A stretch of DNA of 64,000 nt from Struthidea cinerea (Eukaryota; Chordata; Aves; Passeriformes; Corcoracidae), in assembly GCA_013397865.1 (NCBI GenBank), contig VZTI01003765.1, positions 433,473 through 497,472 of the forward strand, in the 5' to 3' direction. The notes under the pieces were generated by a model that was not told where the DNA came from, ran no database searches, and worked only from the letters and a program-made list of their open reading frames with translations. This document shows, one piece after another, positions 49,441 to 61,689 of this stretch. A program made the position numbers and the translations under genes. Position 1 is the stretch's first letter; each line of letters opens with the position of its first letter.

Positions 49441-52385
49441 AAGTTTTTAAGGCAGTAAGAGTTTAACACCTAGTCATCTGTGTGCCCCTGAAGTTGGGAA
49501 ATATTAAAGCTCGTGGTTTGCTCAAAGACTTTATCTTTTCTGCTTTAGGTTGACAAGACTTAACTATCATCTCATTGACTGTTTTTCAGTGTATGTCCCT
49601 GTCACCGACAGAGCTCCGTGCATCCTGTGTATTACAGTGGCAGGGCTCCAAGGCAGTATTTGGCTATCAGTTTATTCACTAGATTTTTCATTCAAAATCC
49701 CTCTTGAGCTTTTCAGTATGGCTCAAATAAATTATTAGTTGGCTTAGAGTGCTGGCTGTAAATGTTTGGGCCTTTATTTGAGCATTAAAAAAGGCCTGGG
49801 AACTATTTCAGGGAAAGTATTATTAACAAATTCTGCATGATAAAAATCTACTATTTGTTTTGGTTTTCAACCAGGATTTTTTATTCTGGGGGAAAGGCAG
49901 GGAGGAGGTTGGTGGCAAGGAGAGCCATTCATATCAGAAGCAGTGTCATAATTACACAGAGGAGAGAGCCTGTCTAGAAAACAGGATTTTAAAAATTATA
50001 TAGAAATCTTTAGAGCCAAAGAGGGAGGTTCCTGTGGATGGTTGAGGAGGGTCTCCAGCAGCCGGGTCAGCGGCCTGGTACAAGGGTCCTGCTGGAAGCA
50101 GAGGTTAAGGTTTCATTAAGAAAGCTGACTGTCATTCAGACAGTTAGCAGGCACACCCTGATTTCCAGGAAATAGGTGTTATCCTTATTAACTCTTTGAA
50201 TGCAAGTCGAGGGGCAAGTATTCCTGGGAAGTGCCCAGAAGATGCTGGAACCCCCCCGAAGGAGCAAGGTTCCTTCAAAGGGCGATGCCCCTCCATGTTT
50301 TCCGGAATTACTCTGTGCAGCAGGATTTTCCAAACCGTGATCCTCAGCATCTTCCTTGCCTGTGTTAAATTCCTTTTACGTGGTGTTTCTGGTGGTACGT
50401 TGGTCTTGTCAGGAGCAGTTGAGATTCTCTGCTGGTATTGCCAGGTGTGTCATGGAGCACGGAGTTTCCCTGTGCAGCCTGTGGATCTCTCTGCGTTCCT
50501 TCTTCAGCAGGGCTATCCTTCGTAAACCCAAGTTTCTTACCATCCTCAAGAGACAACCAGGGCTAAGATTTTTGATCCATGTCTCATAAAACCACATGAC
50601 CAGCTCTTACTGTTTTCTTTTCCCTCCGTATTTTCCCTGTAATCGGATCAATGTGTACAAGAACTGGCTTAACAAATTGGGCTATAGGGTCAAGATGGTT
50701 TCTTGTATCACTGAAACTGAGTAAGACCAGAGATTAATGGGAAATTTTCACCTCTAAACATTGGATGGATTTATATTTTCCATCCATTTCTACAACTAAA
50801 AGTCTTGGAGAGACTTTTTTTTAGTCAAAATTTGAAAAAGTAGAATAGCACTGCCACTAACTGACTGTGCAGATTGAAGCACCCCCAGGCCCAGCCCTGA
50901 CCTGAATGCTCCCAGGAGTAATCCTAAAGTAAGTGTGTTGTTGATAAAAAATAATTATTCTTGACTGCGCTTCTGCTGCTTTTAAAGTCAATGGCAAATG
51001 GCTGGCTAGCTTTAGAGGACCTCCATCCCATTGTATTTTCACAGACTGATCCCAGAACACAGTCTGCATGTAAGACTCCCAGGCAGAACTACCTATTCAC
51101 CTTGAACAAAGCTGGGGATCAAAATGTGCCCTTCAACCACCCAAAAACCATACAAAGGTTTTTGGCAATCTTATTACTCTGCAGCATTAGCAGTTGCAGT
51201 TCTGTACAGGGAAAACCAATTTGTCTCCCCAGGGAGTTGTGCTGGAAAGAGCTAGTTAGAGCTGCTTAGAGAAACAGGAAATTCTGCAGTTTTATGAAGT
51301 ATTTTAAAATTGGTAGCCCTGGAGGCCTTCTTCAGAGGCCTCTCTGAAGTGCTTCCCCAGTATGCAGGCACTTGGGGCAACATCTCAGGAGGGCAAGCTG
51401 GTGGCAGGTAAGGACTGAGACATGGATGGGCTTCGTCATGGAGAGGGGATGTTATTCAAGTAGTGAGAAGTCCTAAACACTTTATTTTAGTTAGAGGCGG
51501 CAAAAATCAGCCTTTTTGGGAAAATAAGTTCCATGACAAACCTCTGTGTTGTCTTATGTGAAGAAGACTACTCGGATAATGTTTTCCATCAAACCTTCTT
51601 GGAATCATTGGTTTAGATTTTTTCTTTGTGTTCAGCTTTTTAATCCAAGGACGTTGAAAGGCTGCACTTGGTCTGTTTTGTTGTCTTTTTATTCCTTTCA
51701 GGCCCTTTGGAATAGTGATAGAGTTTTTACTTTTTTAATGAAATGTTTCAGTACTGTCAACATTCATTATTAAGCTAAAGCCATTTATCTGTTTCCAAAT
51801 TAAAATAGTTTGCCAATTCCATTCCTTCAAATATCTCAGTATTTTTAGAGGTTAAAAAAATGTGCTATGCCATAATTTCCCATACAACAGAAATTCTATT
51901 TTCTGGCCAAGGCAAGTGATGGCAGCCCTTTTTTTCTGTAAAAGTAACCAGAAGTGTGGTGTAGAAGCCAAGTAGTGAAGCACAGTTTGTCTTCCATTAA
52001 CTGTGTTTTGGGATTTATTATGCATACACACCTCTTGGTTTTGGCCATGAGGACTGCTTTGGAGCCTTACCAAAACTTTGTAAGACATTGCCCACTATAA
52101 GACTTTGTTTTAATTGTGTGCACATTTAGCCACCTGACCTGAAGGTTTCCATTTTGGGCATCTCAGACTAAAATTCATAGGAATGTTTCAGCTGAAAAGC
52201 TTCAGCCATTCCAAGCAGAAAGATAGGGAGAGGTGCATAATTTTCTGCATATTATTGTGGTTATTTTTAAGCCTAGTAGTAAGTGTTTTGTGATGCTCTC
52301 TTATATCCATGTTTTGGAATGAAGTCTTGAATTTCACCTGGAAGTTAAATCTCAGGTATGTTTATTTTTTCTATTAAAAAATACC

Positions 52386-52419
52386 CAAACAAAACAACCA
52401 ACCAACAACAAAACAAAAT
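52386..52419. repeat. A/C-rich imperfect simple repeat
   Basis: Imperfect (AAC)/(AACC)/(AAAC) units. Confidence 0.7.
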
Positions 52420-52489
52420 CTTGACTTTTTATTTGACCAAAGTAAGAGCCTCTAAAATCACACATTCTTAGGGCAAAGGGGGCAGCAGA

Positions 52490-52672
52490 TGAGGAGGTGC
52501 TGATCACCTCTCTCTGGCCACCAGTGTCAGAACACAAGGAAATTGAATGAAGCTGCATCAGGGGAAGTTCAAGTGGGACATCAGGAAAAGGTTCTTCACC
52601 CAGGTGGTGGTTGGGCACCGGAACAGGCTCCCCAGCTAAATGGTCACAGCATCAAGCCTGACAAAACTATTC
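52490..52672 (+). mobile_element. CR1 LINE internal 3' UTR fragment
   Basis: Contains gctgatcacctctctctgg, tgcatcaggggaagttcaag, gaaaaggttcttcacccagg, tggttgggcaccggaacagg and agcatcaagcctgac, in the same order as the CR1 subgroup with 'ggttcttcacccagagggtggttgggcactgg'. Neither the ORF2 end nor the ATTCTATG terminus is present, so it has lost DNA at both ends. Confidence 0.85.
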
Positions 52673-53164
52673 TGAAGACAAAGTAACACAATTCTTTACT
52701 AAAACATGCAAAACTACTCTTTCTTTCCTTTCCCTTTTTTTCATAAGAATGTGTGAGCTGCAGGTCAGATGTTTAGAGAAATCCCTTAAGTGATTATTTA
52801 CTTTTTCCCTGAAGCATGGCACAGTTTGTTGTTTCTGTGGCTGCCTGCACAGAGGACTCTGCAGAGAAACAGCAGAATCCAGGCTTCCTTCACCAAATAG
52901 GAAATCAAAATATGGGACTTTATTTCCTAAGTTGGATTTTTCTAAAACTTCAAGTACTAAGTTCCTGAGTAACTACTGCTATATGAGCATACATATTCTT
53001 TCAAGAGGTTAGAGGGGTGCTGCTCCCCTCCTGTGCTTGGAGCCTGTGTGCCCAAAGGGTGAACCAGTCTCTGAGATCTCAGCTTATAAACACAGGTTGG
53101 AGTAGACTTGTAGTTAGTAAGTAAAAGGTTAATGAAGGAAGATGAAGTTGATTTAAACTGAAAA

Positions 53165-53430
53165 ACATTGGTTCAGTTCCTAGGTTTAGCCCCAGATATT
53201 TTATGTGTGAGCACAGGAAAGACATTTAATCCCTCCATATCTCAGCTGCATATGTATAAAACAGGAATGAAAATCTGATCTTTGTCCCACCCCTTGTTTT
53301 TATCTCTTCTCTTTAGATCATGCATTTTTCAAGGCAAGGGCTGTTTCTCTGTGCGTGTGTGTGGACCTCAGGCAAGGCTTCTAAAGTGCTATTAGTGTGC
53401 AGTAGGAATAATAATAACAACAACAACAAC
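53165..53430 (+). mobile_element. MIR-like SINE with microsatellite tail
   Basis: Begins ggttcagttcctaggtttag and continues with the CORE-like aggaaagacatttaatccct, ccatatctcagc and gtataaaacaggaatgaaa. The remnant of the L2-shared tail is gcaagggctgtttctct, and a (AAT)n(AAC)n tail at 53406-53430 closes it. The complete order supports an old near-full-length MIR-like element, with the tail expanded into a microsatellite. Confidence 0.72.
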
Positions 53431-53434
53431 ATAC

Positions 53435-55680
53435 GGAGTTCAAATTCTGACAGGCAGCTCAGAGCCATTACACATTCAGGAGAATGAAACATAGTCAAGC
53501 CCAAGACAGCAATTTTCATCCAAGACCAAATTTAACAGTTTGGCAGGGCAACTAAATTTGGTGTTGTGTAAGCTGGGCTTTGCAACTTCAAACCCTGGGT
53601 TTATTTACATTTTGGGGGGTTTTCCTTCCATTTCCTTAAGGTTTGGTCTGCAACTGGCACTGTTTTAGGGCTGGCTCGCTGTGGGTTCTACCCTGCTGCA
53701 AACGACGTTTGGAAATCTGAAAAGAAGGTTTCTTTAACTGAAAACCAGAGCCCATAGTCTACTTGATATGAAAAATAGACCAAATTATAGTGGTATTCAT
53801 AGCCTGCTGGAATGGTTGGTTGTTTTGGAAAAAAATTGTTTTTAAAGGAGGCCTGCCAAGAAACTGTTCTGTCAGGAAATGATAAATGGCAGTTTGGAGA
53901 CTTGAGTGGCCTGTGCTGTATGTATGTGCCTTGGTAACTGCTGACTCAATCCTGTGTGCTCCTGATGGCTCCCACATTCGCAGCAAGGGAATTTACAGTC
54001 CTGATTCACAAACTCATTACTGTCCTGCAGTCCGGGACTTTTACACATGGCCTCGGGATTGTTTTATCTGAAAACAATGCAAACACATTTCTTTAAATTA
54101 CACTTCAGATAACCTTTTGGTTTTCATTACTTTTACAGTGTATGCTAGAAACCTTGCAGTTTCTTTTCCAAAACTATAGTGTGTCTGAATATACCCTGCC
54201 AAGTTTGGTGTTTTCTGTTAAAGTTGTTTTGTGGGTTTTTTTTAATAGTATGTTTTCTATGAAGCTGTGAAGCTTTAAGAAATTTAAATAACAGAACAGT
54301 GAAGGCTTGGCTAGAATTTGCATGACAGGGTTGGGTTTTAAAAAGTAAAAGAAAAGACTGTCTCTGTGCAGTGAAGAAAGGTCTGCTTTACACAATGCAC
54401 CATTTAGTCACAGGAGTTCTTTGCAGTGATATGTGTCATTTACTATATTCTGTTACTGTAGGGGATATGTTGCGTGCAAGTGGACAAACCTTTGGAGTGT
54501 GCTCTTCTGAGTGCTAACTGTGATCCATCTTTTCAGGGCATTTATATTACCTTAATCCCATTGACATCAATAAGTTTACTCCTCATTTACTCTGGAGTGA
54601 AAGAGGAGTGAACTGGGACTATTGTATATTTAGGCGACATTGTTGCAAAACATGTCCCATTCCTGAGTCAGCCGAGGGAGAGAGAGAGGTTCATGCAGTA
54701 CACAGAGCTCAAGGCATTATTGTTTTTCTAACGTTGCCTAATGAATCTGACTGAAAAGGGTCGCACAAATGGTAGAAAAAATTTGCATCTACATGTCCAT
54801 GAAAATTTATGCTGTGCGCCTTGTAAAGATGAAGTAGAGATTAAAGAGTTTGGAGATAATTTGATAGAAAATATATTGATTCACTGCCCTTAGCTTGAGT
54901 GTTAGGCGCTTTAGGAAGAATTTGTGTATTTGGTCATTTGCATCCTTGAAAACCTTTTTAGCATTCACATAGGAGGCAGTTGTGAAAATGCCAAATACTT
55001 CAAGGATTCCTTCTCTGCCCTGGCTCCATTATTTTTCTGCCCTGGCTCCTGTTCTTTGCTATTTCTGAACAAATCCTGCCTCTGCTTCCCTTTTATTTAC
55101 CCCGTTTATAGCACGGGGGCACAGAGCAGCTGCAAAAACCTGGATGGAGAGCTCTGCCCGTGCCCTCAGCGCTCCTTGCCTTGGGTGGGTGCTGTTACTT
55201 GTTTACTGAGGACAGCATGACACCTTGGGGTGTGTTTAATTGAAGGCAGCACCTACCCAAAGTAACCTTCTGCTCTGTGATTTCCCAGTGACAAACCTGC
55301 TGACTGCTTTTACATGCAGTGATTAGGAGAAGAGTAATGTAAAATGCAGATATCTCTGCCCCCTTCAGCCACTTAGATGCTGGTTTTCACATAATATGCC
55401 ATTGATTCTGCAAGTTTTGCATACTGAGCTAAAGGAAGCACCAGCACTGATTAACATCAGTGTGAACAGGGACTCCCTGGGAAAAACATCGGTGAAAGAA
55501 ATGAACGCTGACCTTGGCATTTGAGTTCCAGCATAACTGTAGGTGCATAAACAGCACGTGATAATCAGAAAGTGAATAAAATTAATTTATTTTACATTTC
55601 TCACATGCTTACAAGTCTTGCTGAGTCAGGTATTGGTATACAGTGAGAGATGGGAAAAAAATGTTATTTACATGAAAGTC
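53435..55680. other. Unique non-coding DNA with one candidate conserved block
   Basis: No genes or recent repeats. 54541-54612 may be an ancient palindromic repeat fragment. 54.72-54.87 kb is repeat-free with several motifs of the homeobox/octamer kind and is described in the findings. A 13 bp segment (ctgccctggctcc) is repeated around 55016 and 55037. Confidence 0.5.
54541..54612. repeat. Fragment of ancient amniote palindromic repeat
   Basis: cccattgacatcaataagtt and tactcctcatttactctgga correspond to the arm 'cattgacttcaatggagttactcctgatttacactgg' of the reptilian palindromic repeat. Decayed but longer than most fragments here. Confidence 0.48.
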
Positions 55681-55683
55681 AGA

Positions 55684-55731
55684 AGAATCACAGAATCACT
55701 AAAAATATTGCTAAACTTAAGATTCCAACTA
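55684..55731 (-). mobile_element. Possible minimal CR1 3' end
   Basis: gaatcacagaatcactaa followed by a diverged stretch and aagattccaact looks like the reverse complement of a CR1 terminus ('gaatcacagaatcactaaggttggaaaagacctctaagatcatcaagtccaac'). It is short and decayed. Confidence 0.5.
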
Positions 55732-55734
55732 CAG

Positions 55735-56800
55735 TTTCTGATTACTCTCTTCATTTTCTCTATTCATGCCAATATTCTGTGTCCAGCAATGGGGTATCTC
55801 GGTCTTTCACCTTTAGAGGCTTCGGAGTGTGAATCTGTTTCCAGGGTTGCCCAGTTTTGCAGCACTGGAATGACTGCTCCAGAAATACAATGATGTCTGT
55901 CTCCTGGGGTGGCTGATTTAAAACCTTTGCCATGAGCAGTGACCCCCGAGTGAGTGAAGTGCGTAATTAGTACAGGTGTTCACTGTACTAACAAAAGCAT
56001 TTGTAGGCTCAGGGACAGTCTGCAAAGATTGAGATAATGTCATTTTCCACACAGGGCAAGCTGCTTTGTCCAGCAAGGACATACAAGCCCTAAATTAACT
56101 GTAGAATTATAAACAGACCATAATTACAATACATAAGGAGAGAAACCTCGTTTTGACCTCTTGTATTGTGCTTTCACTTGTATTGTGCAAAATTACAGAT
56201 TATGTGTTTCACTTCTATCCAAATACATGGATCTTCCTCAGTGAAAAGCTCACCAGGAGTCGAGGGCACTCAGAGAGTAAGGGAAGTGTGGAGCATTTTG
56301 CAGCACTGCATTGCAAACAAGTTTGACAGCATTTCCTCTGTGTGAAATATTCGTGTAGAAATGGTTCCCTGGAAAATGGCACTTATTTCTATGTGTCAGT
56401 TGCCTTGGAGAAAGGCTGTGATTTAAGCAAGATTACTCTTTAGCCAGAGGCTTATTTTGCTATTGTACTAGATGCTCTCTTGTGCAGCAGCAGGGGGAAA
56501 AACACAAAGAATCAAGATAAAGTTATATTTGTGATGATGTGTCTGTGTGTCTGCACATCATCTGCAGGCTGTGGATTTATTAGTTTTTAAGTCAGTAGAA
56601 CTGTTGTATAAATAATGCATATCAGAGCTGGTCGCACGTGGTCTACTCACTTGCACATGTACACTGTGAGTACTCCGTGAGCCAGAGAGAAGTAAGTGCA
56701 ACCAGACCTCCTCTGTCCTCTCTGAAAATCAGCTTTTAAAAGGCAGTGTCAGACACTTGTGTCATCATGACAGTCCATGTCCCTGCTAGGAAGATGCATT
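55735..56800. other. Unique non-coding DNA
   Basis: No gene or repeat recognised; ordinary AT-rich sequence. Confidence 0.5.
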
Positions 56801-56802
56801 GG

Positions 56803-56960
56803 TGCGGTTATTGTTGGGATTTCAGGCGGTGTGGGTGCCATTCCTGGCTCAGACATCGTTTTCTGCAGAAACCTGAGGCAAGTAATTTCACTTTCTGTTG
56901 TTTCCATCTCCTCAGCCATGAGTACTGTGTATGATAGAGCATTTTGAGGCTTGGAGGTCA
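56803..56960 (+). mobile_element. MIR-like SINE
   Basis: Contains gccattcctggctcagac, cctgaggcaagtaatttcac, tctcctcagccatgagtac and agcattttgagg, matching in order MIR's 'ttcctggctctgccac', 'cctgaggcaagtcacttcac', 'cctcatctgtaa' and 'gtgctttgaga'. Orientation is plus. The copy is moderately decayed. Confidence 0.72.
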
Positions 56961-57065
56961 CAAATGAAAACAGAAGCACTTGGTTATTTTTATAATTTTT
57001 GTTATTCCCACTGCTGTTCTGGGTTTATCTTAAAACTTAGATACAACTTGAGAAGTTTATTTCTT

Positions 57066-57201
57066 GATGGCCCTGGTATTGTTCAAGTCCAGGCTGGATG
57101 AGGCTCTGGTCTAGAGGAAGGTGTCTCTGCCCGTAGCAGGGGTGTTGGAACTAGATGATATTTAGGGTCCTTTCCAACTCAGGACATTCTATGATTCCAT
57201 G
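57066..57201 (+). mobile_element. CR1 LINE 3' end
   Basis: gatggccctggtattgttca, aggctggatgaggctctgg, ggtgtctctgcccgtagcag, then ggtcctttccaactc and attctatgattccatg. This is the last ~135 bp of CR1, on the plus strand. Confidence 0.9.
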
Positions 57202-57204
57202 AAA

Positions 57205-60200
57205 ATATAAATCAACAATTCAGGTGCTATAAACAGCAGCATCTTACACCTGAAAGGAGCTGTGATATTTGAGACTGAAGTAAAGTCCTTTCACATTTCA
57301 GAGCAGATGTGTCAGAGCTAAAGCTCTTAGTCAAATCACATAAAGCCATCCATGAAAATGGTTGAAAAAATCTTTATTAATTCAGAACAGTGTTAGCATT
57401 TTAATCTGTTAAGTCCTTAGTAGGTATTATGGGACAACATTTTTTCAAAGGTTGCGTGATTAGGGGTGAATTAATTTCTCCTGAGTAGCAGATTATTCTC
57501 TCCATTGGACTGGGGCAAGAATACTACTTAACAAAAGAGATTGGCAGAAAAAAGAAAATAAATTACTCCAGAGTAACCTGTTTCAGTCATTCAAGGAAAA
57601 TACACAAAGGGAAAATAGGAGATGCCTGCAGCAAAACCAGTTTTTGTGGTGATACCCAGATCTTCCAAGTAAAGCATGGCATGGTCTCTGTGAACACCAG
57701 TGATCAATATCCAGGACAAGCAGGCTCAGCTTGCTTCAGACACAGGGTGCTGATTCTCTGGTGTTCCCTTCCTGGAGTGCCACTGTCAATGAAGTCCTTC
57801 CTGGCAGATGCCCAGGACAAACTTGGTCCCTCTGTGGAGGACCACCCTTTACATGACAATTAAAGTGGTGTCTCTCATGACTTGTAGCCACTGAAGATCC
57901 TGTAGCACTCTCTGGCTGTCTCAGACAGGGTTCAGCACTTTCTTTCTGCCACCGTGATGTTCTCCCCTTCTTTCATTGAATCACTGCTTTTTGTTCCTGT
58001 CTGTAAGTGCTGAGGAGCGTTACCCTGTGCTGTGAAACAGATGCTGCCTCCCATCACCGAGAAGCTACATTTTGTTGTTGATTTAACAGGGGTTAGTGCA
58101 GCCCTCGATGGCAGGGGCTTCATGAGAGAGAGCCAGCCATGTGTTCCTGCTTCGCCTTTGTGCAATTGATAACAGTTCTAGTAGGAGGTGGAAATGGAGA
58201 AGGGAAACATCACAAAGCTTTATGCTCAAGACTGTCACCACCTCTGCCTGAAGAGTCTTCGAGCATTTCATCATGTCTAGACTCTATGTGCTGTGTGATC
58301 TTGTGTAGTAGCCTCCTCTATCATAATATAATATTACAAAGCTCAAAGCCCTTTTTAGTTTTGAACAGTAAATGGTCATTATTATCTTCAGAATGAACAA
58401 TTCAGGCTACTGCCTAAGAACCAGAAGAATAAGAGGTGGATGCGCATCTAACATCTGGAGCTGGGCAGATCATTCAGTCTTCAAGCCTGTCATAATGATT
58501 AATCAGCTAGGAAAGATTGTGAGCCGTTTGCTTCCACCACTGAGCAGTTGCTTATGCTGCCAAGAGATCCACTTTTGTGTCATGGTTTACCAGTCCAAAC
58601 AAATGCCCAGCCTGGCTGTATTCCTAGAAGAAGTTACTGACAAAAGCACTAAGGATTTTTTGTTATCTTTGTCATCCATTAAATTTTTCACGCATGTTAT
58701 TTTATCAGAAACATTTGCTTACTTTTGAAGACATTATAGCTTAAAAAGTTATGGAAAAGAGCCTTGATATTTTAACTGACTCAAAACCAGAGGGAAACCT
58801 GCAATGGGAGCAATTGGGAAAGTTAACCCATGCAGAACTTGTTACCAGTAGCTGCCAAATGATCTGTCTCTTAGTTTTCAAAATGTATAAAGCCTCCGAA
58901 GTGTTGGGAAATTGGCTTAACACCATAAGGTTGTATTTAAGCAGTAAGAAAAAAAGGGAACAGATACGGGTCTTTAAAATCTACTTTCTGAGACCTTGGT
59001 GTATACGGAAGACACAGGTCTTTCCTCTGCAATAAAGTTGGTCAGAAGCTAACTCTGGAAATTGAAGCTGATATTCTTGCACAGCTGGTTGGCTTCAGAA
59101 CTTGAAATTTAAAGAAAAATGTCTAAAACTACAAAATGCATAACAAAATAACCACTTCATCCCCCCCGAATTCAACTGGCAGAGCTGTTGAACTCCTGCA
59201 GGCATGGTAATGACTTTGTATGACCCATGAAATTTGACTGAAAACCCTTCTTCATTAGCAGTTGGTTGCCTTTGTTGTAGTTTTGCTCCTGGTATCCATA
59301 AGATCTCCTAGTTTGCCTTTATGAATAATACCATGACAGCCAACAAGCAGTTTTTTTTCCTTGTAAACATGGGTTTCCTCTGGTAAATATATTACATTCT
59401 ACTTCACTCGTTGGTTATTTGCTGGCTTGTGATTGATTGTATCTGCCTCCGCTTTTTGATGCGCTCAGTAAACGAATGAAATGTGGTTCGGGGATGTCCA
59501 AGGCAAGTTGATTTTAGAGGGTGCAGAGCACCTGCATCTTCTCTGGATTTCAGTGGGTTTGCTGGATGCTTAAATTTCTACAAAACGCAAATAGTTTTAT
59601 TTTTAGAGGATTCTGAAGAAGATATTTCCAGGGATATGATTTCAGCAGAATTGAATGATGGTTGGAAAGACTGGGGGAGTAGAGTGGGCCCACAGACTTT
59701 TTATCACCACTGAATTTCACCTCTGATCTCTGTGCAGCCCCTGGGAATGAAAAGTGCCTTTGGAATTGTGTGTGGTTTTCTTTCGTTCCACTGAGCTTTC
59801 CCACTGAAATTTTCTGTCTTGCATCTGTGTCTTTGTAAAGCTTAATGCAATGGCAAAACAAGAGGCCGCCTCCTTTCTGAGGAGCAGGCTCAAGCAAACA
59901 AGAACACAGCCCTGGTTTTGTGTGTTCAAAATGGGTGCAAACTTGCCACCTTATTTATCACCAGGATTTCTAACCTTCAGATGCCATGGCCCATAAATGA
60001 CTTCTCCATAATAATATTTATCAAAGTATTTCTGGTCTAATTATTCATGCTGAGCTTGTTCTCTAAAAATTTCTCTTGAAAGAATCTTTTTAAAGATTTT
60101 TCTTTTGAAAACAAATTCATGACCACATCAAACAGAGATTCATGTTGCCGTTAGTTTAATTACCAGCAGCCCTCAGGGAAAACTCACTCAAAACTCACTG

Positions 60201-61434
60201 TTGTTGTAATTGCTTCTCTCCTTTTCTCTCCCCCATTCTTTTTCCCCTTCCATTTTTGATTGCTGCAGAAGTCATCATATGGTTATTAATTTTTTAAGCT
60301 CATTGTAGGTACAAAGGGGTTTATGCCCTTTTTTGCCCATATAGCAACTATCAAATCACAAATAATTAGTAGATTATGGATGTTGAAAAAGAAGCTGGCA
60401 AAAAAAAACCCACTTTTTTTGAGATAACAGTTGAAGTTATCTTGGTTTTTAACTTTTTAAGCAAAAAGGCAGATAATGGTGTCCTTCCCTGTGCCATGCC
60501 ATGAGGTCAGATCCATAACTTGTGGATCTATTCCAGCCATAAAAGCCACTGCACCTAGTCTGGCTTTATTCCCTTTGAAAAGCAGCATAGATGCCACATT
60601 TGGGTGAAGTGCGAAACATAACAAAGCAGTGCTGACCTAACACAACATGATACATGGCAGATTTGCTTTAAAAAGAGCAGCAGTCTCCAATCTGCTTTGA
60701 ATTAGAAAAAGTGTTTGAGGGAAAGAAAGGAAAAAGGGAACCATTTTGTAGCAGGCATCTGAAAAATAAGAGTTTGGAGGAAGGAGGAAAAATTGTCAGG
60801 CAAAACCTTACAGTTAAAGCTGAAAAATGTATTTCTAACACTGGGGATTATGAGTGTATATCTTATTCTTTGTTTTTTTAAAAATAAAATCTTGGCAACT
60901 TAAGTGCATACTATGATGGTCCAGAATGAGAACAGCTACTCAGTGGTGAAATTATCAGCAGTATTCTGGCAAGAGGTTATTAGTCATAGTCCCAGTATCA
61001 TACGAGAGCCAGAGCCAAGGATTCAAGAAGCAAAACATTCCCCTTTGGAGAGAGGTCAAGATTAGTCACTTTTGTTTTCTTTAATGGGGGGAGGGGTACA
61101 TTGGGGTTTGGGTTGATTTGGGGTTTATTTTGTTGTGGAGAAGAGTTTTGGACATATTTTTATGCCAGTTGGGTCTTGTACTCTTCACTTTTTAACCCTA
61201 AAGTGTTGTAAATATGCCACTGTTCCACACCGGGAACAGGAATCTACAACTAGGGGAAAGCTGTTGTCTGACAGCCAAACTTCTGACAAGGAAAATATGG
61301 AGTGATATTCAGAGGCTGTACTGCCGCAGTTAAGCCAGCAGAAAGGGTCCTCCAGAGGCAAGAACCACGGGGAGTTTTCTTCACATCTGTGGAGCTGAAG
61401 CATCTGAAATAGAAGTGCCTGTTAGCGAAACAGA
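57205..61434. other. Unique non-coding DNA with a candidate regulatory block
   Basis: About 4.2 kb without confirmed gene. 59.94-60.33 kb is repeat-free and rich in TAAT/ATTA core sites and may be conserved. Purine-rich tracts lie near 60715-60790. A G-quadruplex motif occurs at 61086-61123. Open frames are below 120 codons and unsupported. Confidence 0.5.
61086..61123 (+). other. G-quadruplex-forming motif, telomere-like spacing
   Basis: Five G-runs (6, 4, 4, 3 and 4 G) separated by 1, 6, 3 and 7 bases on the plus strand satisfy the usual G3+N1-7 rule. The middle part, ggggtttggg, resembles variant telomeric repeats. The motif is seen directly; any structure in the cell is inference. It lies about 330 bp upstream of the candidate terminal exon. 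Confidence 0.75.
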
Positions 61435-61435
61435 G

Positions 61436-61600
61436 AGCCTTTCTTTCCTCTGCAGATAGGTACCGGGGTGCTCAACCCGAAGGACCCCACGGAGAAACGT
61501 TTTGCTGAACAAGAATGTGATTGAGAATGAGAAAGCAACCTGTTTTCCAACCTTCTGTCTTGATAATAAAAACCAGAGAAGTGCTGTGAGGTTTTCCTTG
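61436..61600 (+). other. Candidate 3'-terminal exon
   Basis: A pyrimidine-rich tract and CAG (61436-61455, cctttctttcctctgcag) is followed from 61456 by an open frame of 22 sense codons to a TGA at 61522-61524, with several CpG and GC-rich third positions (translation starting IGTGVLNPKDPTEK). An AATAAA lies at 61565-61570 and a GT-rich stretch at 61581-61598. Together these are the parts of a short last exon. An overlapping frame using the next AG (61458-61459) stays open for 68 codons, so the reading frame is uncertain. I do not recognise the peptide, and no partner exon was found in the window. A chance arrangement is quite possible. Confidence 0.3.
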
Positions 61601-61689
61601 AGACTGGAAGATGTGCCCAGGACAGGGAAAATATTTTTAAGGCTTTTTAGAGCCCATCCAAGCTGATGTTAAGAACGTTTATTGTATCT

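Larger units (their letters stand above)
47580..52485. other. Unique non-coding DNA
   Basis: About 4.9 kb without confirmed genes. It holds a T17 run (49424-49440), a possible splice-acceptor-plus-small-ORF at 48.98-49.07 kb, and open frames up to 158 codons (48470-48946) whose protein resembles nothing I know. The 50.05-50.55 kb part is more GC-rich with overlapping frames on both strands, without exon signatures. Confidence 0.5.

Noticed and set aside
50961..51269. 102-codon frame with hydrophobic start as a secreted protein
   Set aside because: The hydrophobic start is a leucine run from a GCTGCTTCT-like stretch; there is no other support.
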